Numbered from the stretch's first letter, positions 17,983-27,548 are shown. The stretch: 64,000 nt of DNA from G965197555 sp965197555 (GCA_965197555.1 OZ240213.1:3720001-3784000); one strand, 5' to 3'. Numbers and translations: made by a program. Notes: generated from the sequence alone by a model not told the origin.

Positions 17983-18693
17983 TCACCTGCGGCGGAACAA
18001 ACTCAGGAACCGGTCTTGATAGTGTTCGAACAAGCCCCACCGGGTCAGTTCCTGCTGCAGCAATTTGGGGTCGAGCCCCTGCTCGACCTGCTGGAAAAGC
18101 TCCTCTATTCGGCGGATCACACCTTTGGGAACATCCACGTCCGGGTCAGGGTTCAAGAGTCCTAACGAGTGTATCTCACCGACATTTGAAGCTAGGGATG
18201 CCGAGGTGTACTCGTAGATGAATTGAAGAAGTGACACGTCCCACAGGTCATCTACTCCCATAATCACGGCGGCCGAGTCGACGCTGCGGTCATCCAGATC
18301 GGTGGCGATACGATGGGCCACCGTCGATGTGAGGCCACTCACTATCTCCAACCCCTCAGCTTCGTTTCGATACTGGTAAAGAAGGCCGGGAGTGTTGGGC
18401 CCAAATCGGTTTATCAAGAGCTGCATGTACCGTGTGGCATCTTCTCCAAAGCCCTCAAGATTCAGCATATAGGTGGGAGTGACGATGGTGGGGCGCTCCG
18501 CTATTACCCTGCCCTCCCTGACGACGCTCTCGTCTTCGGTCTTCACCAGTTCCCCATATGAGGGCTCGCTCACCAGATAGTACCGCACGTTCGTAACGCC
18601 AAAGGTAGCTAGGTGCTGCTTAGGTGCCCGCACCGTGTAGGTCTGCTCTATGGCTCTAGAAATGCGAGGGTCCGACTCTTCCATTTGCCACAC
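17983..18693 (-). CDS. Conserved protein of unknown function
   Basis: A 236-residue protein without a signal peptide or clear membrane helix. It is rich in aromatic and acidic residues, with segments RYMQLLINRFGPNTPGLLYQ and VIMGVDDLWDVSLLQFIYEY and a basic end (FLSLFRRR). I do not recognise a family. The frame begins with GTG; an ATG three codons in (18684) is an equal candidate. It converges on the HyuA-like gene and stands upstream of no same-strand partner closer than the M20 gene, so context does not suggest a role. Confidence 0.6.
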   Translation of the reverse strand: MWQMEESDPRISRAIEQTYTVRAPKQHLATFGVTNVRYYLVSEPSYGELVKTEDESVVREGRVIAERPTIVTPTYMLNLEGFGEDATRYMQLLINRFGPNTPGLLYQYRNEAEGLEIVSGLTSTVAHRIATDLDDRSVDSAAVIMGVDDLWDVSLLQFIYEYTSASLASNVGEIHSLGLLNPDPDVDVPKGVIRRIEELFQQVEQGLDPKLLQQELTRWGLFEHYQDRFLSLFRRR

Positions 18694-18850
18694 CGGTCAA
18701 CCAACGCTGGAGTCAGGTCCAACCACCTGTCTTAGGAACCGGCACAAGATTGTAACACGGCTCAATCCCAAGGTCAGTTGCGCCTGGATGAGCCGCTTAA
18801 CCTCCGGACAGATACCAGCGGTTACTTTAATATATTCAACCGCAATATAT

Positions 18851-20077
18851 TCAAGCACAGAAGTCTAAAGCAGTCAGTGCCAGCACCTGGCTGCACAACA
18901 ACATCTCGCTGATGCTGGTGTAGTCGTCTGCGTAGGAACCGCCCGACGGGCCGAAGATAGGGGCGGGAATCCCCGCCTCCCAAAGGTGGGCATCATCGTC
19001 CCCATACCTGGCGCCCAAGACGGACGGCGGCGGCCCCACGTTTTCAGGTTCCCGGCCCGTGACCTTGCGATACCCACTGGCCAGTGACCGTACGACGGCC
19101 TGGTCCGTGGGCATGTCCATCGGCGGATGGTCCAGAATCCAGGTGCGAAACTTCCTTTCCACCGGGTGCACCAACTCATAATCGAAGGCAGTATCCTTGG
19201 CTTTCAACGCTTCCAAGGTGGAAGTTAAGTCCTGCCGAACCGTTTCCGCTGTCATACCAGGAACGGTGCTGACGGCCACGAAGGCAGTGCAAAGGTCGCT
19301 ATTCCGGCTCACCGAACGTAGATCATAGCTATCGCCCCTGCCGCCAATTATGGACCCTATCTTAGTCCATGGAACACCCTCCACATCCCAAGGAGCGTGG
19401 GTGAGTTCGGTGGCGTAGATTGCGTCGATTGCTTTGATCATTTGAGGTATCGCGTCGACGCCGTGGGGGTCCCCTGACGACGGGTGCCTGCCTTTCACGT
19501 GAAGGGAAAATACTGTCATCCCGGCGTGCTTGGTAACAATGTGGTGGGCGCCGTAGGGCTCGGTAACAACAGCGGCGTCCGTGCCGTAGCCCCTCTCCAG
19601 CAAATGTCTTGTGCCCAGACCACCTTGTAGCTCCGCCAACACACAGGCCAGGACCAGATCACCGCTCAGCTTTACGCCGGACTTGCGCACCGCTTCTGCG
19701 GCGTGGATCATGCAAGCGACGCCACTTTTCATGTTCCGGATGCCGGCGCCGTACAGCCGGTCGCCCTCAATCCAGGGATCGAACGGGTCCCGGTTCCAGC
19801 CAGTCGCCAGGGGGTTTATGTCCAGGTGGCCGTTGAACATGATGCTGGCACCCTGGCCCGATCCTTTGAGGGTACCGATGGTCTGGAACCAGCCATGTTC
19901 CACCTCCTGAAGGTCCACTTCGTAGCCCCGAGTTGACAAATAGCTGGCTATCCAGCGAGCGATGGGCGTCTCCTCTCCGATGAAGCTGGGTATCCTCACC
20001 AAGGACTTGGCCAACTCAACCAACTCGGTCTGATTGATTTGGAGTAAGACCCTATTTTCCAGGTCCTTGTCGATCAT
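18851..20077 (-). CDS. M20 family metallopeptidase homologue with altered metal site
   Basis: A 408-residue protein of the ArgE/DapE/CPG2 fold. The first metal motif is intact (GHLD, His84 and Asp86). The bridging Asp is replaced in GAGIRNMKSG (Asn115), the usual Glu-Glu pair reads AELQGG (Glu149 then Leu150), and the C-terminal ligand His is absent from GPSGGSYADDYTS. Glu173 in VTEP remains. Three of five canonical ligands are therefore changed, so it may bind fewer metals or a different substrate. Its ATG overlaps the stop of the MBL hydrolase by four bases, so the two are cotranslated. A deacylase acting on an N-acyl amino acid is the default guess. Confidence 0.82.
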   Translation of the reverse strand: MIDKDLENRVLLQINQTELVELAKSLVRIPSFIGEETPIARWIASYLSTRGYEVDLQEVEHGWFQTIGTLKGSGQGASIMFNGHLDINPLATGWNRDPFDPWIEGDRLYGAGIRNMKSGVACMIHAAEAVRKSGVKLSGDLVLACVLAELQGGLGTRHLLERGYGTDAAVVTEPYGAHHIVTKHAGMTVFSLHVKGRHPSSGDPHGVDAIPQMIKAIDAIYATELTHAPWDVEGVPWTKIGSIIGGRGDSYDLRSVSRNSDLCTAFVAVSTVPGMTAETVRQDLTSTLEALKAKDTAFDYELVHPVERKFRTWILDHPPMDMPTDQAVVRSLASGYRKVTGREPENVGPPPSVLGARYGDDDAHLWEAGIPAPIFGPSGGSYADDYTSISEMLLCSQVLALTALDFCA

Positions 20078-20946
20078 GAAAGTCCAACTTGCCAGTGACG
20101 TTCCCCGTCAGAGCCAACCACTCGGCCGAACCCCGGGGCGGGAAAGTGGCAGGAGACCACGGTCGTGCCTTTGGATGCTACGTCGTCAAGTATCCGTCTC
20201 CTGGTGGCCGTGGCCGTTTCAGGGTCGCCATCGAACAGGGGACTCCATTCGGGGTTCGTTACCTGGGCGGGATGGATGAACAAGTCTCCCTGGATGAGAA
20301 CCTCTTGGCCGGCGGCCGCCACTACGACGCTCATGTGGCCGGGTGTGTGGCCAGGTGTGTGCACCGCCCTGACCTCACTGGTGAGATCGGTGGCATCGGA
20401 TATCGCGTCCAAGACCCCCGCGTCGGCCAACGGTTCAATAAACCGGTCCATGTAAGGATAACGGGAAGCTGCTTGCACTTCCGGTCTCCGAAAATGCTCT
20501 AGGTCTGCCTCGTGTACCAGATAACGGGCGTTGGGGAATGTTGGCAGCCAGCGGCCGCCTTCCTCGGTGGTGTTCCAGCCGACATGGTCGATGTGCAAGT
20601 GAGACATAAAGAGCACGTCCACCTCCGAAGGCTGGATCTGGTTGTTGGCGAGGTCATCCATTAGTTGGCCACGAAGTCCGCCAATATACTCTATGGGCCC
20701 TGCGCCATAGCCGGTGTCGATCAGTATTGACTTGCCACCGGAGCGCACCAAGTAGCAACCGATCTCAATCCGCATGTGCGGCCCCTCGAAGGTGTCGGGA
20801 TACCGTTGGCGAAAGGTGTCCCAGCCGCCCTTCGGCACGTTAGGCCAGAGCTCCTCAAGGGGTGTGGGATACAAACAATTCATATCCGACAGGGCGATGA
20901 TCTCGTTACTGCCCACTGTTAGCCTGAAACTTCCCAAGGTGGCCAC
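20074..20946 (-). CDS. MBL-fold metallo-hydrolase (lactonase-like)
   Basis: A 290-residue metallo-beta-lactamase-fold enzyme with a full dizinc site: HLHIDH (His116, His118, Asp120, His121), HTPGHTPGH at 196-204, Asp221 in IQGDLF, and His267 in SCHFPAPG. Overall length and motif spacing resemble quorum-quenching lactonases and related hydrolases of lactones or esters. It starts with GTG. It is first in a two-gene unit with the M20 homologue, overlapping it by four bases. The pair might act in sequence on a cyclic and then an N-acylated compound; that is speculation. Confidence 0.9.
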   Translation of the reverse strand: MATLGSFRLTVGSNEIIALSDMNCLYPTPLEELWPNVPKGGWDTFRQRYPDTFEGPHMRIEIGCYLVRSGGKSILIDTGYGAGPIEYIGGLRGQLMDDLANNQIQPSEVDVLFMSHLHIDHVGWNTTEEGGRWLPTFPNARYLVHEADLEHFRRPEVQAASRYPYMDRFIEPLADAGVLDAISDATDLTSEVRAVHTPGHTPGHMSVVVAAAGQEVLIQGDLFIHPAQVTNPEWSPLFDGDPETATATRRRILDDVASKGTTVVSCHFPAPGFGRVVGSDGERHWQVGLS

Positions 20947-21143
20947 CTACCTTTACGTTATCGACTTGAGACGCCGCTGCATTCGAGGGTCTGACTCTAT
21001 ATGGCTATTCGATTCGTTCTATTATCCTGGACCCGGCGAGTTGATTGTTGTTTGGAGTTGGGGCGGAGGATGGAGCCTATCAGGAGCTTGGACATACTCC
21101 GTGTTGTCCCATCCATTGGGCCGGTTGTTCCGTGTCATCGCGT

Positions 21144-22898
21144 CTACTCCAAGATCAGATCGGCTTGCGGCCCCGGAGCCAGCCATCGGTTGGTCGCAGC
21201 ATTGGCCAGGTGTACCCGCGCGATGTAACGTCCCGCCGCAGCCCGACCGCCCTCGAAGTGCGCTTGGTCCCAGGTCATGGTGAATGAGGCGGTCTCGTCT
21301 GGTTGCAGGATGCGGTGACCATCCCCGTACCCCAGGATAGCCACATCTCGGCGTTCCTGAACACTGCGAATAGCCACTCTCGGTGGCTGGTAGTCTAGGG
21401 GAACCGGCCAATCGCTGATGTTGGTGACAGTGAAGGTCAGCGTCGCCGGTTCGCCCTGGACGTATGACGGTTTGTCGGCCTTCAGCTCCCAGGCGTAGGG
21501 GTACTGGTAGTCCCCTCGGTGGTCGCCATCCTCTGGCGCGGGGAGAGGCGCAGCGTTTACGATTGAACGGGAGCTGATGGGCACCCCCTCCATGAGCACC
21601 TCGAACGAGCCCAAGCCATGGGTGGCAAAGGCGGCGCCCAGGTGCTGCCTGTCCGTGCCGCAGAGGACGAGGTCGGATGCGCCGCCCTCCCTGGCCCACC
21701 AGAGCACAATGTACCGCGCACTGCCCAGCAGTGCCCCATCGGCCCCGCGCAACTCCTGGGGAGTGGCGTAGAGCAACTCAAGCACCGTGCCCGTCATGGA
21801 CCGGATCACGTATCCCGAGCGCCTGCCAAGGTTTTCCAATGGCACCGGTCTGCCGAGGTCCTTAAGCGTCTGCTGCACCGGCTCCGCCAACAACTCTCGT
21901 GCCGCCGGTCCGTCTACGAACCGGCCCCAACCCGCTCCGTGATAGGCGACTGCGGCGGGGGTGATGCTGGCATCCGAAGAAGTGAACTCCGACAGCCGGA
22001 GCGCGGAACCCAGCAGCACCGCTGTCTGGTCCGGACCGGGAGCCGGGCCACTAACGGTAAACAGGCCAAACCATGCCCACGTTGCGCCCGCAAGACCAAC
22101 AGGTGTGCCATCGGCCACCACTACGGTGCCCCATTGGACGTACGGCGTGTAGTGGACGAGCAGCGCGAAGAGATCCTCCGGCGCGTTGAGACTGGGGCTA
22201 GCGTAGGTCTCCTCCACTACGAGCTCGCCGTCCTGATTACGGCCCAGGAGCAACACTGGCTCACCATACGCTACCATCGCGCGCTCCCCAGGAGCCACGG
22301 TCAGGCCCTCAGCCTCAATGGTAAGCAGGGCCGCGCCGGTGCGGGGGTCAAAGCGCTCAAGCTCAGCGGCGAAGGTGCCTCGACCAGACGCCTTCACGGA
22401 CAACGAAGTAATCTCCTCCGTGAGGTCCAGCACGGTGAGCACAGCGCCATCGGAGACGACCAGCCCATGCTGGTCCCGAGTGCTGCCCCCGGCCAGCTCG
22501 ACGCTTACACGCACTACGGCGTCCTGCCAGGCTTCGACGGACGCGGGCAGCGCTGGCGGTGGCAGATCGGGGTAGGCCACTACATCAAGCTCCGCCGGTG
22601 TTGGCATGGGGACAGCGGGAGTAGCGGTTGGGGACGGTGGAGGGGTCGGCGTCGTCAGATCCGGCGTAGGGGTGGGCTCGGGGGCGCGGTATGTGCAGGC
22701 GTTGCCGGTGGCACTGGGCAACGATGGACTGGCCGTTACAGGCCCCACGGTAGCTGTCGAGACCGGCCCGACCGGTGGCGTGGCCGCTGGCGCGGCAGTG
22801 GCGCAGGCTCCCGAGGCAAGAGCCACGAATCCAAGGATGATGGGCATCAGACGTGGCAAGGTGTTGCCTACATTATGATGAATCTTGATTTGTCTCAA
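21144..22898 (-). CDS. Large lipoprotein: degenerate trypsin-like domain plus BsuPI-like C-terminus
   Basis: A 584-residue secreted protein. A hydrophobic segment ends in a lipobox (ASGAC, Cys about 32), followed by a long Pro/Thr linker (PTPTPDLTTPTPPP). Residues about 120-310 have the strand order of a chymotrypsin or HtrA-like protease (VVRVSVELAGG, GLVVSDGAVLTVLDL, ALLTIEA), but the usual TNAHV is replaced by TVLDL and no GNSGGP motif is seen. The last 110 residues (SYVQGEPATLTFTVTN, then FTMTWDQ and GRYIARVHL) resemble the intracellular proteinase inhibitor BsuPI fold. The frame is open from TTG 22898; internal starts near the hydrophobic segment are possible. GC appears higher than average. 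Confidence 0.75.
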   Translation of the reverse strand: MRQIKIHHNVGNTLPRLMPIILGFVALASGACATAAPAATPPVGPVSTATVGPVTASPSLPSATGNACTYRAPEPTPTPDLTTPTPPPSPTATPAVPMPTPAELDVVAYPDLPPPALPASVEAWQDAVVRVSVELAGGSTRDQHGLVVSDGAVLTVLDLTEEITSLSVKASGRGTFAAELERFDPRTGAALLTIEAEGLTVAPGERAMVAYGEPVLLLGRNQDGELVVEETYASPSLNAPEDLFALLVHYTPYVQWGTVVVADGTPVGLAGATWAWFGLFTVSGPAPGPDQTAVLLGSALRLSEFTSSDASITPAAVAYHGAGWGRFVDGPAARELLAEPVQQTLKDLGRPVPLENLGRRSGYVIRSMTGTVLELLYATPQELRGADGALLGSARYIVLWWAREGGASDLVLCGTDRQHLGAAFATHGLGSFEVLMEGVPISSRSIVNAAPLPAPEDGDHRGDYQYPYAWELKADKPSYVQGEPATLTFTVTNISDWPVPLDYQPPRVAIRSVQERRDVAILGYGDGHRILQPDETASFTMTWDQAHFEGGRAAAGRYIARVHLANAATNRWLAPGPQADLILE

Positions 22899-23565
22899 CT
22901 ATTTAGGACGTTGTCCCTTGAGAGGTTCCCAATGATTTTGGGATTGTCCGCCCATCGTGCAATCGGTTTCCGGTTCCAAAGCTAGAAAGGGAACTCGTAG
23001 CTGACGCGCGCCGCCGGCCGTCGAGTCGCTTCCACAATGAGCCGGCCCCTGGTCACGGGCTACCAATGCCATCAACATGCTAGCTGTGGCTCCTCACGCC
23101 GTGAGGTCGCTCGCATCTCGCCGAGTCTTTCCGGTTGATCAGAATTGCCTATTCTCCATGCTTTTACCCCACGAAGTTTCTCCCTCAATATATTCTTCTC
23201 CTATGCCAGAAACGTCCCCTTGGGTTGGGATAGTCATTAATCTTGAGGGACCCACCAAACCCGTGCTGCAACGAGGAGCCCGCGTCGGCAGCGATATCGT
23301 CCGGCTCGCTAGTAACGCCGCGCAGGTCCCCATCGGGCCGACCCACAATCCCGACCTGCTATTCCCGTGGGGAAAGACAGATGGTGAGAGAGGCGCGCGC
23401 CCTGCCTTCACCGGAACCCTTCATGCCTCTGATAGTCGGACAGAAGAATCCGGCTAGTAACTTGAGCCCGATCAACGGCCGGACCGTCGGGTGTGGAGTC
23501 AGGAACCAACTATGCGGGGAGCCACTAGATGTCTTCCAAAGATGTCATTGGGATGGAGTCGCGAA
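22899..23565. other. Intergenic stretch, no gene seen
   Basis: These 667 bases separate two minus-strand genes. Several open frames of 75-125 codons occur on both strands, but their translations are rich in Arg, Pro and Ser, with no domain-like pattern and no ribosome site. They are treated as chance frames. Confidence 0.5.
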
Positions 23566-23922
23566 TCACTCACCGCTCTGTGATGCAACGCAGAACTCAT
23601 TGCCCTCAGGGTCACGCATCACCGTCCAATTGAATCCCTCCCATGCATGGTCTTCCACTTTCACTGCCCCGGCAGACACCAAACGCTCGACCTCTGCTTC
23701 ACGGGCGTCGGTCTCGAAGTCGATGTGGCACCGGTTCTTCGCTATCTTCCCTTCAGCTACCTTGAAGACGAAGATGTGCCTAAGACCTATTCCCTGTGGG
23801 ACCAGGTGAGCAAACCATTCCCCAGAAGTCTTCACTTCATACTCAGTCGCTTGGTGCCAGAACTCAGCTAACGCCGGAACATCATCGGCGTCAAACACAA
23901 TCCCCGACGGCCTAACCGCCAT
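23566..23922 (-). CDS. Single-domain VOC protein (glyoxalase-like domain)
   Basis: A 118-residue VOC protein. It starts PSGIVFDADDVPALAEFWHQ, has NRCHIDFETDAREAEVERL in the middle, and ends NWTVMRDPEGNEFCVA, the standard pattern of the glyoxalase-like family common in Actinobacteria and Chloroflexota. His in CHIDFE and Glu in GNEFCV are the usual metal-binding positions. The reaction is unknown. It stands alone between intergenic regions. Confidence 0.88.
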   Translation of the reverse strand: MAVRPSGIVFDADDVPALAEFWHQATEYEVKTSGEWFAHLVPQGIGLRHIFVFKVAEGKIAKNRCHIDFETDAREAEVERLVSAGAVKVEDHAWEGFNWTVMRDPEGNEFCVASQSGE

Positions 23923-24109
23923 GTTACTGCCCTCCCGTTATCGACCGGAATCACCAGATGCTGGATTCTTGTAATCATCCGTCCTCGACGGGAGCCATGG
24001 TAGTATCACCCACAAATGCCGTCAACAACCCTTGCAGATGACCATCCGTCGTCAACGTTGAATCGGAGCGCTGGGGACTATCGAAATGCGGCAAATTCCA
24101 GGGGCTGAG

Positions 24110-25114
24110 ATGCTAAAACCCATGAAAGCTAAATTCGGTCTCAGCCTATCCAACAGGGCAGTGCTCTTCGGCTGGAACTCCATGGACGACCTCCTGGACG
24201 CGGCTGTAGTGGCCGAGGACTCGGGCTACTTCCATGGAGTTTGGGTGGGAGACAACTTGCTTTCCAAGCCCCGGGTGGATTCCATCGTAACCCTTTCAGC
24301 AATCGCGGCCCGGACCAAAAGGGTCAGCCTGGGAACCATCTGCCTGGCCAGTTTTCCGTTGCGTCACCCAATTCCGCTGGCGATCCAGTGGGCCAGCCTG
24401 GACCTCCTCTCCGGCGGACGCTCCATCCTGGCAGTGTGCAGCGGGGGACTGGCCCGGTCAGGGCCTGAGTTCGCCAACGAGTTGGAGGCCATGGGGGTCC
24501 GTTCCGAGGAGCGAGTAGGACGCCTGATAGAGGGCGTGACCATCCTCCGGCGGCTGTGGGCCGAAGAATCGGTGACTCATGATGGCAAATACTACTCTTT
24601 CCGTAACGTAAGCGCTCTGCCCAAGCCGGTGCAGCAGCCAGCACCCATTCTGATCGCCGCTAACCCTGAGGATGGCCGGGCAGACCAAGCTACTGTGCAA
24701 CGCATACTACGGCGCATAGCGGCCCATGCCGATGGATGGCAGACGGACGCTACTCCAGCGGCGACTTTCCGGCGCAGATTTGATCTAATCCGGGAGTACG
24801 CAGCGGCGCAGGGGCGGGACCCTTCGAAATTTCAGTCCTGCCTGCACCTGATGGTCAATATCAATAACGACCGGAACAAAGCCTTCAAAGAAGCGGAGGA
24901 TTACCTGGGGCGGTACTACGGCGCAGGGACGATATCAAAAGAAAGGGCGGAGCTATGGTTGGCCCATGGCTCGCCGGACTCGGTCATCGAAAAAATCCAA
25001 GAGTACCTGGATGCTGGCTGTACTACTCCGGTGCTGCGGTTCGTCTCACCGGACTTGAAAGGACAGTTGCACCGCTGCATCGAAGAAGTCCTGCCCGCTT
25101 TCCGAATGTCCTGA
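24110..25114 (+). CDS. LLM class (luciferase-like) flavin-dependent oxidoreductase
   Basis: A 334-residue luciferase-like TIM barrel. AEDSGYFHGVWVGDN near the N-terminus, LGTICLASFPLRHPIPLA, LDLLSGGRSILAVCSGG and the PAPILIAANPEDG strand are family features; DAAVVAEDSG begins the first alpha-beta unit. Such proteins use FMN or F420, and the sequence does not settle which. The ATG at 24110 is chosen because AGGGG precedes it by five bases; ATG 24086 and 24122 are alternatives. It is one of five luciferase-like genes in the window and has no obvious operon partner. Confidence 0.88.
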   Translation: MLKPMKAKFGLSLSNRAVLFGWNSMDDLLDAAVVAEDSGYFHGVWVGDNLLSKPRVDSIVTLSAIAARTKRVSLGTICLASFPLRHPIPLAIQWASLDLLSGGRSILAVCSGGLARSGPEFANELEAMGVRSEERVGRLIEGVTILRRLWAEESVTHDGKYYSFRNVSALPKPVQQPAPILIAANPEDGRADQATVQRILRRIAAHADGWQTDATPAATFRRRFDLIREYAAAQGRDPSKFQSCLHLMVNINNDRNKAFKEAEDYLGRYYGAGTISKERAELWLAHGSPDSVIEKIQEYLDAGCTTPVLRFVSPDLKGQLHRCIEEVLPAFRMS

Positions 25115-25217
25115 TCCGCCACCCAGGCACTGATCTGCCGGGACACTGCAGGATGCCGAAATCTCGGCCAGTTCTCCCGCGAGGGCCATCAACGTTGGCG
25201 TTGGGGGCCGCAGGCTA

Positions 25218-26357
25218 CTATGTGAACCGGTCGGGACGATAATCAGCAAGGGCCTCGACCCGAGCTCCCTCGACGATCTCCAGTGTGGCCAGTTCCCCGA
25301 CCAAGGGCGCCAGGGTTACGCCGCTGTGGGTCAGAGCAATATAGACGTTGGGGGCATCTTCCGGCGCTCCCAGCACGGGGTAGCCATCCAGGGGCATGGG
25401 GCGGTAGCCCACTGGGACTGGACTGGCCTTAGCTCCCATTAGCGCGGGGAAGTAAACAGCAGCCCGGGACAGCAGCTCGTCGGCGTGACGTTGGGAATCG
25501 TCCTGGTTAAGGCTTTCCTGGGAGCCTTCGCCGAACATTACGGTCCCATTGGCCATCTGGCGAAGGTGCACCTCCAATCCAGACTGGCCTTGGGGCGGAG
25601 TATACACCACCGAGACGGAACTGAGGAGTGCCGGCAGGGGCTCGGTCCGCGCAACCACGCCGGGGCTCTCTTGTTGAGGGACCGAAATCCCGGCCATGGC
25701 GGCCAGTCCGGTGGTGTCCACGCCAGCGGCGAGCACAACAACCTCGCAAGGGATGCCACCCCCAGGGATCTGCACCGCATGGACCACGGTGTCACTGCCG
25801 TTGCCAAGCTCAAGTCCGGTCACCGGTGTTGCCCTATGGACCTTCGCGCCGAGTTGGGCAGCCGCGCTGAGGCAAGCGTCGACCACTTTTTGGGGGTCAA
25901 CGTGGCCGTCGGCCTCGCTGAGCGCGGCGGCGGCTACCGGGCCGGGCGTGATGCCCGGTTCAAGCTCCCGGAGCTCACTCTCATCGATAGACCTGCAAGG
26001 GTAACCCCATTTCTGTAGCTGTTCTACCCGCTGTAGCAGAGCTTGTCCCCCCTCAAGGGTCGATTCCCATTCGAGCTGGCCGCCCCAACGCAGGCCCACG
26101 TCAACCCCAAGGCGCCGGGAGAACCGGTCCCATATCTCCATAGAACGTCGGTTGAACGCGTGGTAGGAGGCTGGCTCCTTGGCCGTGGCGTTAATCCAGG
26201 CGAAAGAGTGACTGGAGGCCCCTGACCCCGGCTGGTACTTGTCCAGCACCGTCACCGCGGCCCCTCGGCGAGAAAGATGATAAGCAATCGAGGCGCCGAC
26301 GATCCCGGCGCCCACCACTACTACGTTAGGACCTTTACTTTTACCAAGCGGTTTCAT
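25218..26357 (-). CDS. DAO-type FAD-dependent oxidoreductase (D-amino acid/sarcosine oxidase-like)
   Basis: A 379-residue oxidase. GAGIVG at 16-21 binds FAD, followed by VTVLDKYQPGSGASSHSFAW as in glycine, sarcosine and D-amino acid oxidases or dehydrogenases. The C-terminal GYRPMPLDGYPVLG and THSGVTLAPLVGEL complete the DAO fold. It probably oxidises a secondary amine or D-amino acid to the imine. It lies 86 bases downstream of the frameshifted SelA-like gene, and two N-acyl-D-amino-acid deacylases are nearby, so a D-amino acid substrate is plausible. Confidence 0.87.
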   Translation of the reverse strand: MKPLGKSKGPNVVVVGAGIVGASIAYHLSRRGAAVTVLDKYQPGSGASSHSFAWINATAKEPASYHAFNRRSMEIWDRFSRRLGVDVGLRWGGQLEWESTLEGGQALLQRVEQLQKWGYPCRSIDESELRELEPGITPGPVAAAALSEADGHVDPQKVVDACLSAAAQLGAKVHRATPVTGLELGNGSDTVVHAVQIPGGGIPCEVVVLAAGVDTTGLAAMAGISVPQQESPGVVARTEPLPALLSSVSVVYTPPQGQSGLEVHLRQMANGTVMFGEGSQESLNQDDSQRHADELLSRAAVYFPALMGAKASPVPVGYRPMPLDGYPVLGAPEDAPNVYIALTHSGVTLAPLVGELATLEIVEGARVEALADYRPDRFT

Positions 26358-26443
26358 TAAGGACCCGTCAATAAAGAACCAATACCTTAGTAAGGAGTAA
26401 GTGTTAGGTAGGAGAAGATGATGTAGGGCGTGGGCTTTACCAG

Positions 26444-27548
26444 CTAGCGCAACAGTTCTTCCCGCAAACGCCGTACCACGGTCTGGACCTCGTCCTGCCT
26501 GAGGTTCAGCGGGTCAACAGCTAATTCGTCCGGATTGCCCAATTCATGGCCTGGGTAACTTGATCGCGGGACGGTCCGCGCCAATGGCGGGTGAACTTAA
26601 TTACAGCAGTGGGTATTAAGTAGTCAAACTCATCATGTTCCAGGCTGATATCCAGGCCCGGGACCTCGGTCAAGGCATCAACCACTTGCTGTACCAAGCG
26701 GTGGTATTCCTGCGTCTCCGCCTCTTCGTCTTCGGCGATAAAAGCCTCCAAAGCGGTAACCAAGCCTACGATTTCCTCCTTGGCCACTTTCATCGGACGC
26801 CCCAGAAACTGGTTAGGGTTGGCGTTGGCGGCGGCTGCTTCGATCAAGTCCTTCCTACCGCACAATATGCCCGAACCCTGGGGTCCTCGGATCCCCTTCC
26901 CGCCACTAAAGACCACCATGTCCGCGCCGTCATCCAAATAACGGCGGAGGTTCTGCCGGGGCGGCAGCATTGAAGCCGCGTCCACGATAACCGGAACGCC
27001 ACGTTGGTGCGCAATGTGACACACTTCGTTGAGGGGCAAGGCGCGGCGATTGGTGAAAGGTGAGCACAGGTAAGCGACCGCGGCAGTGCGTTCGTTAATC
27101 GCTCCTTCCAGCTCCCAGGAGTAGCAACGCTTTCCGTCTCCTATTTCTACGAGTTTGCCTCCAGCGGCCCGATACGCTTGATCGTAAGGGAACCGGTGCA
27201 TATTTTGGATGATGACTTCGTTGCTTAGACCTGAGGTGTCGGGCAAGCGTTTCATCTTCACTGGGTCTGTTCCAGCGATACATGCGATGGCTTGCAATAC
27301 CAGGCCGCCAGCCGCGCCATTGCACACGAAACCGGCCTCGGACCCAGTCACCCGTGCTATTACTTCACCCGCTTTTCGGCCCACCCTTCGATCTCCACCA
27401 TAACGGAGGCCGCGTCGACCATCACTTCCAACACCTCGGGGCGGGTCCTAGTGCCGCCGTAGCGTGTTACCGAACCGGAGGCGCTGATGATTGGCGTGAC
27501 GCCAAGCTTCCGGTACACCCCGGCGGGGTCTCTTTGGCCAACTGGCAT
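26444..27548 (-). pseudogene. SelA-like PLP-dependent lyase/aminotransferase with two frameshifts
   Basis: Three pieces in three frames join into one SelA/DgaE-like protein. The N-terminal piece (27548 to about 27385) reads YRKLGVTPIISASGSVTRYG. The middle piece reads KAGEVIARVTGSEAGFVCNG, DAASMLPPRQNL and FSGGKGIRGPQGSGIL with the PLP lysine. The last piece (about 26540 to 26444) reads LGNPDELAVDPLNLRQDEVQ and ends REELLR. Shifts fall near 27379-27392 and 26536-26546. Each needs one added base; adding two to the 1105-base span gives 1107, exactly 369 codons. An ATG with AGGAGGT five bases upstream survives. It may be a young pseudogene, a strain-level defect or assembly error. It is not true selenocysteine synthase. 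Confidence 0.85.

Noticed and set aside
21618..22985. A 455-codon open frame on the plus strand
   Set aside because: It is antisense to the lipoprotein gene, which has a lipobox, linker and domain structure. The plus-strand translation is Arg, Gly and Pro-rich without domain character and arises from high GC.
23077..23457. A 126-codon plus-strand frame in the gap before the VOC gene
   Set aside because: No ribosome site and no domain-like pattern; overlapping frames of similar length exist on both strands.
26444..27548. True selenocysteine synthase (SelA) linked to the UGSC selenoprotein
   Set aside because: The sequence resembles the SelA-like DgaE-type enzymes, not SelA itself, is frameshifted twice, and lies about 29 kb away without selB or tRNA-Sec.
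26444..27548. Programmed ribosomal frameshifting
   Set aside because: Two shifts would be needed in one gene, with no slippery heptamer plus stem-loop or pseudoknot that I can see. Single-base loss or assembly error is simpler.
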